64,000 bases of DNA from Phialocephala subalpina (GCA_900073065.1 FJOG01000010.1:1688786-1752785), one strand, 5' to 3'; positions 22,881 to 33,040 are shown, counted from the stretch's first letter. Numbers and translations: made by a program. Notes: a model not told the origin generated them from the sequence alone.

Positions 22881-23203
22881 ATGGGAGCCATACTTTCCAA
22901 GACAGCCACAGCTGAAAGTCCAGTATCACCAAAGAGATCTCGTACTGTGCAAGCGCCTGCATACGAACCAGATATAGTCGATATTAGCTACCTCCACCGC
23001 CACACCGTCTGCATGGTATGCCGGAAGGTTCTGAAGACGGATCTTTACGACTGCTCTTGCAATCCCGCACCCAAAGCTCAACTCTACCATTCTGTGTCCC
23101 TGTTTCTTGCAAGTATTGCTATCCTGGGCCAGGGGCGACTGCTAGGAACCTCTCCGAAGGACTTGCAACATTGAGCAGCGTGGGCCACCAAAGCCATACA
23201 TAA
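22881..23203 (+). pseudogene. Array member 4, frameshifted near its C terminus
   Basis: ATG at 22881 gives MGAILSKTA, again an N-myristoylation-like start, and spacing identical to member 3: H39, H41, C44xxC47, D-L-Y-D-C58-S-C60. The primary frame continues to 23174 with a non-family tail. In the +1 frame from about 23080 the expected late element appears (FCVPVSCKYC), ending at 23203. A single indel around 23070-23085 therefore seems to have separated the two, unless the alternative tail is functional. The first 60 residues could still make a partial protein of 97 residues. It is classed as pseudogene with moderate confidence. Confidence 0.58.
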
Positions 23204-23485
23204 TTCGCCATTCATAGCTTGATATCAGAGAAATTGATGGCCATTACGGAAAAAACTTCTCGGAGGAAGTAATAGCGCGTTGAGTTTGTGCCAGTCATGA
23301 AATGAAATGGAAATGCTGGCTTCAGATCGAGGAATCACAAAACCACATTCAAGGTAAATATTCGAATCAGTCGAGCCAGAATTTCGTCCATTTAAGCTTC
23401 CTCTCGAAGATCTCTCTCTTCCTAGTAGGAATTCGTCTCAAGCTTCGACCAAGAACAATCTCAAACCCACAAAACACCAGCTAAG

Positions 23486-23752
23486 ATGTTTGAACACTTT
23501 CAACCAATCCCCAAAACCCCTCGGATTTCTCACGTACAAGGCGCACTATGCCCGAGCTGCAAGATCAAGCATGACTTGACATTCACCCACACCCACGTAC
23601 ACACGCAATGTGATACCTGCTTCCGAAGGGTGGAGCCAAATATCTTCAAATGCACCTGTGAAGGACAAGAGCGACCTTTCGGCAATAGATTTGACAAGAT
23701 GCAAGGCAAGGGGGCAGGATTATGTGCTTGCTTGTGCAGGGGTGAAGATTGA
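23486..23752 (+). CDS. Array member 5: 88-residue CxxC/HxHxH/CxxC/CxC protein
   Basis: Intact ORF from ATG 23486. In order: C22xxC25, H35-T-H37-V-H39, C42xxC45, P-N-I-F-K-C56-T-C58-E-G, then a polar stretch and a terminal C80-A-C82-L-C84. It carries the extra N-terminal CxxC also seen in members 6, 8 and 9. The usual VPGxCxxC end is replaced by the CxCxC tail, which may be a substitute ligand set or the result of an old frame change. There is no secretion signal. Ligand density suggests two zinc sites. Function unknown. Confidence 0.66.
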   Translation: MFEHFQPIPKTPRISHVQGALCPSCKIKHDLTFTHTHVHTQCDTCFRRVEPNIFKCTCEGQERPFGNRFDKMQGKGAGLCACLCRGED

Positions 23753-24369
23753 GCAGATATAGAGAGAAGTGTGTGTGAGGAACGCGATGCTATTGAAGGA
23801 AGGAATGGAGCTACGAATCTCGAGGGGTCAAATGGGAGAGCGGCGAGAGTTGAGGCTGGTACACTTCACGATTTCATGACAAGAAAAACAACATTATCTA
23901 AAGATGGCTAACACAATCGAGACATTTAAAGTTACACAAGTCCTCGCATACCATAGTTTTTTCAGGAGGATTTCACGGTCTCCTGAATGAGACTTCTCAA
24001 TATGCATCACGTGATACACCTTTTCTATTCCATGAGGTGTTTTCGAGGCTGTTATGGACGAGGGAAGCATAGAACACAGTCATGAAAGGACCCAATCCTG
24101 CACAAGCATTATCTGATTCCTGATATCCTCCATGAATTAGCTTAGGCTGGAAGCAAAGCTTAGGTATCTGCAGAATCGAAACGAACAATTGTGTGAATCA
24201 TTCTAGATTCTCAATACTGAATCATCCTTCAAGCTGTTTAAACTCTGGCTGCCACTCTATCGACCTTTCAATGATGCTCAAGAGCACTGTATCAAGGCAT
24301 TCTTCAAGATCCTCATCAACCTCACCAATCTTGTCAAGCGCAGAAACTTACTCCCGAACCAATATCAAA

Positions 24370-24792
24370 ATGCCCGAGAGACAAGAAGAACCGAAAAGGC
24401 ACGAGACAGATCCTACCAAAATTTGTACCATATGCAAGAGCAGCCATCCACTCCCACCACGAGACGGGCACTGGCATGTCGATTTGATCTGTGCTATCTG
24501 CTCAGCCCTGCTCGCCACGGACATCTTCAAGCACAAGGACCATGGCCGATGCAGTGGTCCAGATACTGCTCGTACTCGACAAGATAGGATTGATCCGGAG
24601 ACTGGACAATGCCGTAACAAGTTCAACTGTATGGAAGCGGTAAAGAAGTTGTCGAATGAGGAGGCAAGGACAGCTTGGGCCGCGTCACTTGTTCCTGGGG
24701 AGAGCACTCGGGGAGAACCAAATGTCGAAGGCAAGATCTTGCCCGAGGAATCTGAATGCAACGGCTGGGACTTGTCCCACTTGCGACCATGA
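24370..24792 (+). CDS. Array member 6: 140-residue divergent member
   Basis: The start is placed at the ATG at 24370 (context CAAAATGCC), just before the homologous part. The frame is open further up, with another ATG at 24271; the apparent earliest start at 24193 is GTG. Ligands: C19xxC22, H34-W-H36, C41xxC44, D-I-F-K-H55-K-D-H58-G-R-C61, and later C81 and C87. The CxC pair of its relatives has become a His-rich HKDHGRC, and the tail is about 60 residues longer, acidic and polar, without VPGxCxxC. It looks expressed and intact, but it has diverged in exactly the metal-binding block. Function unknown. Confidence 0.62.
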   Translation: MPERQEEPKRHETDPTKICTICKSSHPLPPRDGHWHVDLICAICSALLATDIFKHKDHGRCSGPDTARTRQDRIDPETGQCRNKFNCMEAVKKLSNEEARTAWAASLVPGESTRGEPNVEGKILPEESECNGWDLSHLRP

Positions 24793-25179
24793 AGAACGAC
24801 TTTCCGCTTCGAAATATAGCTTGAATATCTCATAATAATAATAGCGATGCATTTTCAAGTACTACCACAATGATACACGCTTCGCTTCAATGCTAGGCTA
24901 TGTCGTAGACCCCGAACAAACAAGAGAGGAACTTAATAGTGAGCAGCAGGGAACTTGATTGAGAGCTCTTAACGCTAGGACTCAATGTTACTATTACATC
25001 GTCACATTATGAAACGAGAAATTCGCGAAGGTGAGGACCAGATTAGAATTAAAAAAGTCCTTGAAGTTGTGTACGCATGCGTGATTGGCAGCTTTTCCAA
25101 TCTCATTGATTCAACTACGAACTATCTTTGCAATTCCTATCTCGTTCAATATCGAGTCTCATATGTCTCACAATAAAAC

Positions 25180-25496
25180 GTGGTAACGGAAGCGTTCCTC
25201 AAGAAGCCAAATGTCCCAGAACCCAAACCCAAACCCAAAAAAGAACCCCTTAGCAACACCAAGACCAAGAAATTCTGCTACAATTTCCATATCTCTCACC
25301 TCTCAATCCCACAAGCGCTCAAGGATAACCATTCTTACATCTCCCTCATAAGTTCCTCCTGTCTATCCACAATTGCTCGGACATTCACAACTGCGACTGC
25401 TGCAATCCTGACTCCTGGGGTGAGGAAGGGGCTGTGATCTTGTACACTGTTATACCACCGGAATGTTTGTACTTCCCAACCCTCAGGCTCAGGTAA
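25180..25496 (+). pseudogene. Array member 7, heavily decayed
   Basis: One frame from about 25180 gives a Lys/Pro-rich part, then C-Y-N-F (expected CxxC) and N-H-S-Y (expected HxH). A second frame from about 25350 gives N-C-S-D-I-H-N-C-D-C-C-N-P and later VIPPEC-L-Y, matching the [D/N]-x-x-x-CxC and VPGxC blocks, ending at 25494-25496. No ATG suits the first frame. It needs at least one frameshift plus lost ligands to be read as a family relic. Confidence 0.4.
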
Positions 25497-25730
25497 CTAG
25501 TGTCGCCTTTACTCTGGTCAGGATTCATGAAGGTATGAGTCTCCAAGCCTAGAGATATGTTTCTGCTCAAGCCCCAGGTGAATTTTCTGTGGACGAGACG
25601 AATGCAGCTGGAGAGACTGAATACCGAGTGTACGTACTACACAGATTACAGGCCTTATGCTTGATCGTTTCCATGAGGATAATTGACTTTCCTTTGGTAG
25701 AGTTATGATTGACTATCGAGACAACAGGAA

Positions 25731-27430
25731 TCATGAATTATCCGGTTCGTGATCGTCGAGCATCCAGTAGCCTCCAATATCCTCGAAAGTCTTCTCGAAA
25801 CCAGGAATAATCTCATCCAGCTTCCGTGGATGAACCTCCCAGAGATCGGTGCACCACTCAGTTTCTAGATTTTCTGGTCTGTCTGGTAGCCATGAGGCGC
25901 TATCCATCCTGATAGCAACCCTTTCGACGAGGTTGTGTTGCTCATCAACTACACTCCTTTTGTATACTTGGAAAATGCCCCCTCGACTTTCTCGCTGCCA
26001 CTTCATTACCGCTTTAGGTATTGTCTTGAGCAGGCCTCCATGGAGAAAAGCAACGGATCCATTGGGATGATGCTGTGCAAAACTGTGGCCGCAGTAGATA
26101 CCATCTGGTGCGACTGTTCCAACACTGTTCGGGGTTTTGGTGTTAGCACAGGGTCTTTTGAAAGCGGTTCAAGCAGTGCAAGATTTGAAAGAAATGATTC
26201 AAAGTGTTTCAAAGACACAACCTCCTTGACCATCCTCATACACAACACAGAATTGCACAGCGAGTGAAGGCAAACGTCCAAAAACACGAACCTTGTGATC
26301 CATTTCGGTGGAAAGCCATATTTGGTTTTAAGAGCATGCCATGCAAAGCGGAACATGTCCTTGTCACCGAGCAAGAACTCGTTGTAGTAGCGTGCATGCA
26401 CGTTGTTAAACCAAGCAGCCAGCTGTAAATGATAGAAGAACCTGCGTTTATCCACAATAAGCTGTCCGCTTTCCTGCTCATATTCATTCATGAGGCATTT
26501 CGTATTCGTAATTGCCCATATTGGGTTGTTGGGTCGTGTCCGCGCAATATCGGGCCAGAACAAAGTGCCGTATTCTTTGTACGTATCTGATTCAAAAAGC
26601 GATTCTGGGTCGACGATTGGTATGTTGTCCGAATCCAGCAATAATGGCTCGGCGAATCGAGAGTTCATGACAGCGGCGGTCTTGAGCTGATAATTGACGT
26701 GGAAGAAATTATCGTTGCTGCTCTTGAGAATGTTCGAGGATGCCGAGAGATCGTTGAAGTACATTTTTGGCCACATGGAGGAGATATCTTTCTGGGCCTC
26801 CAACGTGAATTCGTCTCCCCAGAAATGCATCTCAATCGGCAGCTGAGACCCAAGTTTTTTCAACTGTCGCAAAATGACCCTTACGCGCTTTAGACTCTTC
26901 CCATTTCCTGCAACAATGACGATTCCACGGCCCTCAAATCTGTTCTTGTACGACTCGTACGGTAGCAATTCATTATTGATGAAGTCATGCCACTGATTTC
27001 TGCGGAACTCAAGTTCCTCGTCATTCCTGTCATGCTCTACCCACTCCGACTCATTGCCGTACTGAAAATTGATTTCCTCGCTTTTTTCCCACGAGCATGA
27101 TGATTTGGCCTCCGCCATGGTCAAACCCTTCATCTGCGTGACGGCTTTGAAATGAAACATAAAAGCATCTGCTGTCGGCAATCTATGGGCGTCGTCGATG
27201 ATTTCCGGCGGTCTACTTGGGTGGTTGGAAAGCTCCGGGGTGGTGGTAGGCGGAGGCATCGAAACCATTTCTCCTGTACCATTCTGTCCCGGACTTGACA
27301 ACCAGGCTGATGATTTCAATTTCCAATTGGGGTTCCGGTTGAGGAGGAGAAGATATGTCGGGACACTGAAGAGCAGGAGCGCACCGACCGCCACGACGAG
27401 GCGGGCTCCAGCCGGCCGTTGCACGAGCAT
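25731..27430 (-). CDS. GT71-type alpha-mannosyltransferase (MNN1/MNN2-like), type II membrane protein
   Basis: Two exons: 27430-26292 and 26124-25731, with an intron at 26125-26291 (167 nt, GTTCGT donor, GCTAAC branch, CAG acceptor). They join into 1533 nt, or 510 residues. A signal anchor is at about residues 11-30. GRGIVIVAGNGK at about 168-178 starts the catalytic domain. HFWGDEF and the DxD-bearing LLLDSDN (DSD at 266-268) mark the GDP-mannose/metal site. After the splice come VGTVAPDGIYCGHSFAQHH and FLHGGLLK, standard for the family C terminus. It probably adds alpha-linked mannose to N-glycan outer chains or other glycans in the Golgi. The gene lies on the opposite strand and interrupts the array between members 7 and 8. 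Confidence 0.88.
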
Positions 27431-28030
27431 TGCGACAACTCTTTGAAGAGGACTCGTTCAGCGCCGTGAATGAAGAAGGAAGACATTGGGATGGAGAAAA
27501 TGCAATAATATAACGCAAAGTCAAGGGGCTTTCCGGCTTCAGGCAAAGCACCATGGTCCGAGAGCTCTTGAAACATCTACCCCTGGCAGTGCTGGGAGTA
27601 GTGTGGACGAACTGCAGTGCAGGCGCTGCAGTTCGAGAGGGCCTTCTTGAACCGTGGTTTCAGAGCCCTGCACTAAACTACAAAATATATTTCGCCCAAA
27701 ACCATCACATGATACCCCTCTTGCTTCAAGGGGAGGCGATCTTGCGCTTCTAGAACGAATGAGAGCAATCAACAAAACGAGCGTAATAGAGCGTCCACTC
27801 AAGTGTTATCTAAATTGCGCTCGAGTCCGATAGGGGATGGTTTTAAATAGAACAATTATACTACAAAATGAGGGGTGTATGAGAATGCGAATATGTCAAG
27901 AATAAGTGCGCGTGAATGCCCCTCGGCCCCACAGCAACCAAAATTTTTACGATCGACTGTCCAAACCTATAATCTCCAACCAGACTCCACAACTCCACCA
28001 TTTCCAGGAAAGAACAAAATTGAAAGTGAA

Positions 28031-28275
28031 ATGAAAGACCCCAAATATCTCACTCCGCACCCCACAGGCTGTACTTACCCAGTCCGCGATATAATACACG
28101 AGCCTGCACCGAGGGCCACTGGCACGCACACGCAGTCTGCAAAACGTGCAAGGATTTTATCGAGGCGAATATCCTGAGTTGTTCTTGCGGTGGATATGTA
28201 CGAGTAAGGGTTGATCGTGTGCCTGGCACCTCGCATGACTGTGGAGAGGACTGGAGGAGATGCCGCTATGCATGA
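28031..28275 (+). pseudogene. Array member 8, decayed
   Basis: From ATG 28031 the frame reads MKDPKYL...TGCTYPVRD. The expected C-P-x-x-C pair is reduced (Tyr and Arg where member 9 has Cys at C-P-I-C). After about 28115 the family sequence continues in another frame: G-H-W-H-A-H-A-V-C-K-T-C, E-A-N-I-L-S-C-S-C-G-G, then RVPGTSHDC, ending at 28273-28275. A one- or two-base indel near 28112-28120 explains the switch. It is closest to members 9 and 10. Confidence 0.62.
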
Positions 28276-28644
28276 GCAAGGAGGCTGGACTTGGAAGAGC
28301 GAGCGCCAGCCAGATGAATGAGATCGAATGGTGTTGACGAGAAGTAAGTTGAGCTGAAAGGGAGCACCAAAAATGAAGATACGCTCGCTAATTGTCAATT
28401 GAAAAAACCGTCAAAGGAAGCGACACGCCTAATGCCTCTATATAGGTGAGCCCGCCACACCACTTTTAGAGTTGACTCAACCTATAAATCCCTGGGAGTA
28501 ATGACTCTAGAAAGCCAATCACCATGCACTTGAATCAAGGCGAAAACTCTTTTGTGTATAAGAAACTTCATTAACCCGCAATCCACACCACCACCACCTC
28601 ACCAACACCATTTAAGCAAGAAGACAAAAACATCAACAAACAAA

Positions 28645-28884
28645 ATGGATTTCTCATCAGTCCCTGAAGCTCTCTCCGAACATCCAATAGGCACCCCCTG
28701 CGACCCCTGCAATAACATGATCCACACCCTTCCACACGCAGGTCACTATCACGTCCACAGCGTCTGCAAAACATGCAGTAACGCAAGGGAGAGGAATATC
28801 TTCTGCTGCTGGGACTGCGAGCGTCCGAAGACGAAGATCGTAATTGTACCTGGGAGGTGTAGGAAGTGTATGTCAGGGGTTTAG
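28645..28884 (+). CDS. Array member 9: 79-residue archetype of the family
   Basis: Intact ORF from ATG 28645 (ACAAAATGG). It carries every family element: PC19DPC22, G-H34-Y-H36-V-H38, C41xxC44, E-R-N-I-F-C54-C55-W-D-C58, K-I-V-I-V-P-G-R-C72xxC75, then four more residues. That is at least eight Cys and three or four His in 79 residues, consistent with two treble-clef or knuckle-like zinc sites. There is no signal peptide, membrane segment or known domain name I can attach. Upstream, TATAAAT lies near 28480 and a CA-rich leader precedes the start. It is the best single query for finding relatives. Confidence 0.72.
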   Translation: MDFSSVPEALSEHPIGTPCDPCNNMIHTLPHAGHYHVHSVCKTCSNARERNIFCCWDCERPKTKIVIVPGRCRKCMSGV

Positions 28885-29268
28885 ATCGAGGCGTGATAGA
28901 GATACGGCGATAGAGGCAGTGTTTTCAATCTCCTAGCCTATCCAGGAGAATCGAGGAGGCTAAGCCAAGCCGAGATACTGTATAGTAGAGTCAATTAATC
29001 GTCCTTGTTCACGAAAAGTGGGCTCTAAAAAGTCCAGGCGAGGCTGGAAGATTGAGAGCGCTGGAAAGGATGGAGATGGTAACGCGATGTACCATGCGTG
29101 ACTATGGAATAACAGCAAGAGTCAAGGCATGAAATTCGTTCTGTGAGCATTCAGCTCTACTGAGAATGAAATGAAATGAGCGAATTTTTGCTTGAATCGT
29201 GAATCATCCATCAAGACATAAAGGCTCCACTCAACGACTGACATCCAACCACAAGCAAGGACCACACA

Positions 29269-29667
29269 ATAAATTATCCCTCCACTCCAACACTAGACAG
29301 AATAGAAACAGCTGAAACACCCCCAATCCCCCACCCAACCGGTCGTACTTGCCCAATCTGCAAAATAACCCACCAGCCCAAGCCTGGGAAGCCCGAAGAC
29401 CACTTGCACATTTATGCAGTATGCAAGTCTTGCTCTAACACGAGGGAAGCCAATATCTTCTGCTGCAAATGTCGGGCACCCGGCTGGACAACGGAGAACG
29501 CGAAGAGTAGAATAGATATCGTACCTGGAATGTGTAGAGAGTGTAAGGGGCGAGTAGAAGAGAATGTTGCTAGGTTTGGACGGTGGGTGGGGGTTATGAT
29601 GGTGGGATGGAGAAACAACCGATATAGGGAACGCAAGATACAACACGTGAAGGTGAAGGAGAAATAG
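29269..29667 (+). pseudogene. Array member 10, coding-intact but lacking an ATG
   Basis: The open frame runs to TAG 29665-29667 and contains TCPIC, DHLHIYAVCKSC, REANIFCCKC and DIVPGMCREC, followed by a basic C-terminal extension of about 40 residues. No ATG precedes the first CxxC; an in-frame TGA lies near 29239. The codon at the place corresponding to member 9's ATG is ATA (29269-29271), in frame, 27 codons before the first Cys and in a similar CA-rich context. A G-to-A loss of the start codon is the simplest reading. A non-AUG start, or an upstream exon spliced in, would rescue it. Apart from the start it is undamaged, so it may be very recent. Confidence 0.55.
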
Positions 29668-29923
29668 AAACACAAGCAGACTGGTTCTGCGAGCAGCTTA
29701 CTCTTCTAATGAGGAGTCGCGGATGGCGAACGAGGGGATTTTGAAGCATTTCTAACCACGTGATGTCCCTTCTTTGACTCTACCTACCCTTTCCACCACA
29801 CTTCTATAGATGACCGTACTCCATGAAAGAAAAGCTCACCTATAAAATTTCGAAACTTCGATCCGCCTCGGTCGTCGATGCTCCCGCATCCCTAACGTGA
29901 ACACCCGCTTGCTGAGGATCAAC

Positions 29924-30736
29924 TCAAAGAACCCGATACGACACCCTACTAACCCCCTTACTCCTCGAAATCTTCTTAACCTCAATCTTCCCCACCTTAC
30001 TACAATCACTGACATGCGTCCCTCCACACGGATAGCTCCCCATCCCCTCTATCTCCACCACGCGTCCCTTCTCCTCTCCTTCTGGCAGTACAAAATCCTC
30101 TGCTCCCGTACACTTCTCCTTCAGCTCATCCAACGGCCAGTAATGAATTTTTACTGCTGCTGCACCAGCTACGAACTCGTCGGTTTTGGCTTGAATGGCT
30201 GCTTTGTGCTTCCCGTCTATCAGGCCGCCGAATTCAACGGCTGCGGAATCGGGGTAATGACTAGCTTTAGACTCGGTGAGGGGAGGGAGGACGCCTTCGC
30301 GGGAGAGAGCGTTGATTGCGAAGCCGAGGACGTGACCTGCTGTATGTAATCTTGAGTACAGATCACGTTTCTCTCCATCGATCGATTGCTTGACTTCCTC
30401 GCCAGGAGAGAATGGCCTCGAAGTTAGAGGGTTGAAGCGTCCGAAATGAAGGATTTGGTGGCCCTTTGCGGGGTGCCGCACGGCTTGGACTTCGAAGACC
30501 GAGTCTGAGTCTGAGGATGCGGGAGCGATGGTTCCGGTGTCGGTTGGTTGACCGCCGCCTTGGACGTAAAATATCGTTTCTTCTGTGATAAGGACGTGGT
30601 CATCGGATGAGGGGTCCTTGATGAGAGACTGATCTAATTCTGGGAGGGTTGAGACGGGGGCGATTGAGACCACTTTACTGGTGTGTTGACGGAGATCTTG
30701 TTGGTCTTGGTAGACCAATTTTGTTCGTGTTGCCAT
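29924..30736 (-). CDS. AlaX-type alanyl-tRNA editing protein
   Basis: Single exon of 270 residues. The open frame reaches 30766 but begins there on TTG; the first ATG is at 30736 (MATRTKLVY). It has an AlaRS/ThrRS second-additional-domain signature: IFYVQGGGQPTDTG at about 56-68, H131-T-A-G-H135 as the first half of the zinc site, and SYPC237GGTH241 with C245 nearby as the second half, then KVGKIEVKKISRSKG and the end VSYRVL. This matches freestanding AlaX enzymes that hydrolyse Ser- or Gly-mischarged tRNA-Ala in trans. It is complete. Its 3' end lies about 260 bp from array member 10 on the other strand. Promoter elements are not clear. Confidence 0.9.
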   Translation of the reverse strand: MATRTKLVYQDQQDLRQHTSKVVSIAPVSTLPELDQSLIKDPSSDDHVLITEETIFYVQGGGQPTDTGTIAPASSDSDSVFEVQAVRHPAKGHQILHFGRFNPLTSRPFSPGEEVKQSIDGEKRDLYSRLHTAGHVLGFAINALSREGVLPPLTESKASHYPDSAAVEFGGLIDGKHKAAIQAKTDEFVAGAAAVKIHYWPLDELKEKCTGAEDFVLPEGEEKGRVVEIEGMGSYPCGGTHVSDCSKVGKIEVKKISRSKGVSRVSYRVL

Positions 30737-31915
30737 CTGAGATGAGATTAGATTGAGAACAGTCAACTTTGAATTATACTTACCATGGATTGATGTTTTT
30801 AATTATTCCTGTGAAGACTCGCAGCATTCAATTGAGAAGACGTCTTATATTTAAGAAGGAGGAGAGAATCTCAAAGTCGAGAAAAGAAGCGAAGATTGAC
30901 ATTAAGGGCGCGATGACTCAGCAAGGGCGAAGTGGAGCGGTCATCATACACGTGATACCCATAGACTTAGGATTACTTTTTTTTCTCTTTCGCTGGTTCC
31001 GTTTTAGTCTCCGGACGTGAGCAACTGCTGCTTTAACCTGAGCCGAAGGTGAGCATAACTGAGTCGAGGGTGAGCATGTCTGAGCATGCCTGAGCAGAGC
31101 CTGAGCTATCCTGATGGAAGCTATTTTAGCCTCGTGTATACCCTGGCTACAGTTTCCTTACTGAACTTTGCCTGGGAATTCGTTTCTGCTCCCTTTCAAG
31201 GATTCCTGCCGCAGGCAGGGACTATTTGCTAAACCTGTGAATGAGGGATGTCTGTTTGCAGGTCTTGCTTTTTAGATCAGCGTAGTTTGGAGCTCAAAGT
31301 ATGGCCTGTGATTCACGGCAGTTTCCTCTGTCTCTGGTCAAAATTATATATAGGGCATCTTGCAGAACAAGGCAACCTGCATATGTCTCCCTCGTTTTGT
31401 TCTTTGCTTTGTTTGCACTGTATTGTTATACAAGTTGCTTACTGGTTGTTCGCCTCTTTGGCTATTGTGTACATATGGATCACTTGCAGTTACGCCCAAT
31501 TTCTCTTGGAAGTCTCCTGTCGACAGACCGCAAATCATGAATATCAAACAGATCGTTAACTGAAAAGACATTAAAGGCGATACTGCCGCAGCAGCAGCAG
31601 CAGCAGTAAACGGAGCAGCACAATATTTACATCTACTCCAGTCAATTTCTCAAGTGAACACCCTTCCTGTGTTAGAAACAGGCTCGGAACATAGGAATTT
31701 ACGATTTATAATTGACGATTTAAGATTTTGTTTTAAAAGGGGGGTTATATCAATTTCATTTCAAGGTGCTATTATATCATAGAAATTCGAGAATAAGAAG
31801 TTATGCAATATCATTATAATTCTAGAAGTAGAAGCTTGAAATAATTCGGGTATACCATGTAAATAAATGTTCTAAATTATTAGGTTTCATTCATTTAATT
31901 CTGTTGTCCCCAGCT
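30737..31915. other. Intergenic transition toward the AT-rich block
   Basis: No supported gene. There are TGAGCAT/CTGAGC repeats at about 31030-31110 and a CAG run at about 31586-31607. From about 31690 the base composition drops sharply toward AT. Frames at 31248-31571 are open on both strands but carry no motif. Confidence 0.5.
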
Positions 31916-33040
31916 TTATACTGTCTGCGCTGCAATCTTCGTTCTCTCACTCTCACTCGTGAAATACTCCTGAAAGCTTCGAGCCTTTTTCGCTGCCTTT
32001 TCTAAATCGTCCCGATTCATATAACCAGCCGTTTTGACTCTCGTGTAGGCAATGCTTTGTGCGATATTGAGTGTGTTCCTAATCTCTCTTCTATTCATCT
32101 TCATCTTCGCCCATTTATCTACCTCCGCAAGGAGATTCTTTTTGTTCGGTTCTCCTAGTCTCAACTTTGGGCTGTTAAACTAGTTCTTCCAGAGAATTCT
32201 GCGTTGGTTCTCATTGAGAGTGTCCATGTGGATTGCTACTTGAATGCGAGATATGAAAACTGCGTCGATCGTACCGATACGGTTAGTAGTCAGAAATATA
32301 ATACCTCTAAAATATTCGAGTTGGCTTAAGAATGCTATGAGCAGTATAACTCAGTCTCGTTTACCAAAATCAAAGGGAGAAGTTTGCGCTTACTTGTCAC
32401 AATAGCGTTTCGTCTAAAATCTTCAATAGATTTTGCTTCAAGAACAACATCTGCTTCATCTATCAATAAAATAGTATAGATTTTGGTACACTTTTCAAAC
32501 TTTTGCTTCAAAGTTCGCTCGATCGTCTTCGGATCTGCAATAATCTCCCTTATATTGACATATTTGAGTGGCCGTTTCACGAACTCCGCGATAGACTCCG
32601 CGACTAAAGTTTTTCCGGTCTCGGGCGGCCTATAGAGAACAACAATAATACCTTTACCCTTGTTGCTTATAAGATCACTTATACTTTTGAACTCGCTATT
32701 AAGCCGATTCTCTACGAGACTTTTTAGCAAATGCTGTTTCTGCTCCTCAATCACTAGCTGTTCCAGAAATAACTTTTCGTCTTAGAAAGCTTTCTTAAGG
32801 CCTTCATTGATTGGAATAAGGAATGCATCTTGGGCCTTGGAATTCACATCGATACACGAGAAGGTTGAAGGGCAATACTTTGCCTAGTTTGGAAAGCTAT
32901 TACTATAGTTGAGGACTCTCTCCCAATCGGGTTCTCCCTCTTTGCGGATCAGTTTGACAGGTCTTTTAATAGTATTTTTAAATACCGTCAGATTTAGTTT
33001 CTTCTCTGGATCCCACTCGCTAGAGAAGATGCGCTTAACG
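31916..33040 (-). pseudogene. Decayed AAA-family ATPase gene
   Basis: On the minus strand a P-loop ATPase core is readable: an N-terminal part (...KAF-stop-DEKLF, EEQKQHLL, KSLVENRL), Walker A as RPPETGKT, Walker B as LLIDEADV, then a 59-nt intron with intact GTAAGC/TAG borders at 32335-32393. After it come QLEYFRGIIFLTTNR (sensor 1), an ISRIQVAI arginine-finger region, and the C-terminal helical lid to 31916. Walker A should be GPPGTGKT; both Gly losses are single G-to-A steps. In-frame stops occur before 32754 and after WKN near 32190. The lineage resembles the large fungal AAA ATPase families that carry an upstream DUF7025-like domain. The upstream part stops abruptly near 33040 where different DNA begins, so it is truncated as well as mutated. 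Confidence 0.72.

Noticed and set aside
24985..25176. 63-codon ORF between array members 6 and 7
   Set aside because: Contains none of the family ligands in order; likely chance.
20775..29667. CRISPR-like or prokaryotic array interpretation of the repeats
   Set aside because: The repeated units are diverged protein-coding genes in a eukaryotic genome with introns; there are no short identical repeats with spacers.
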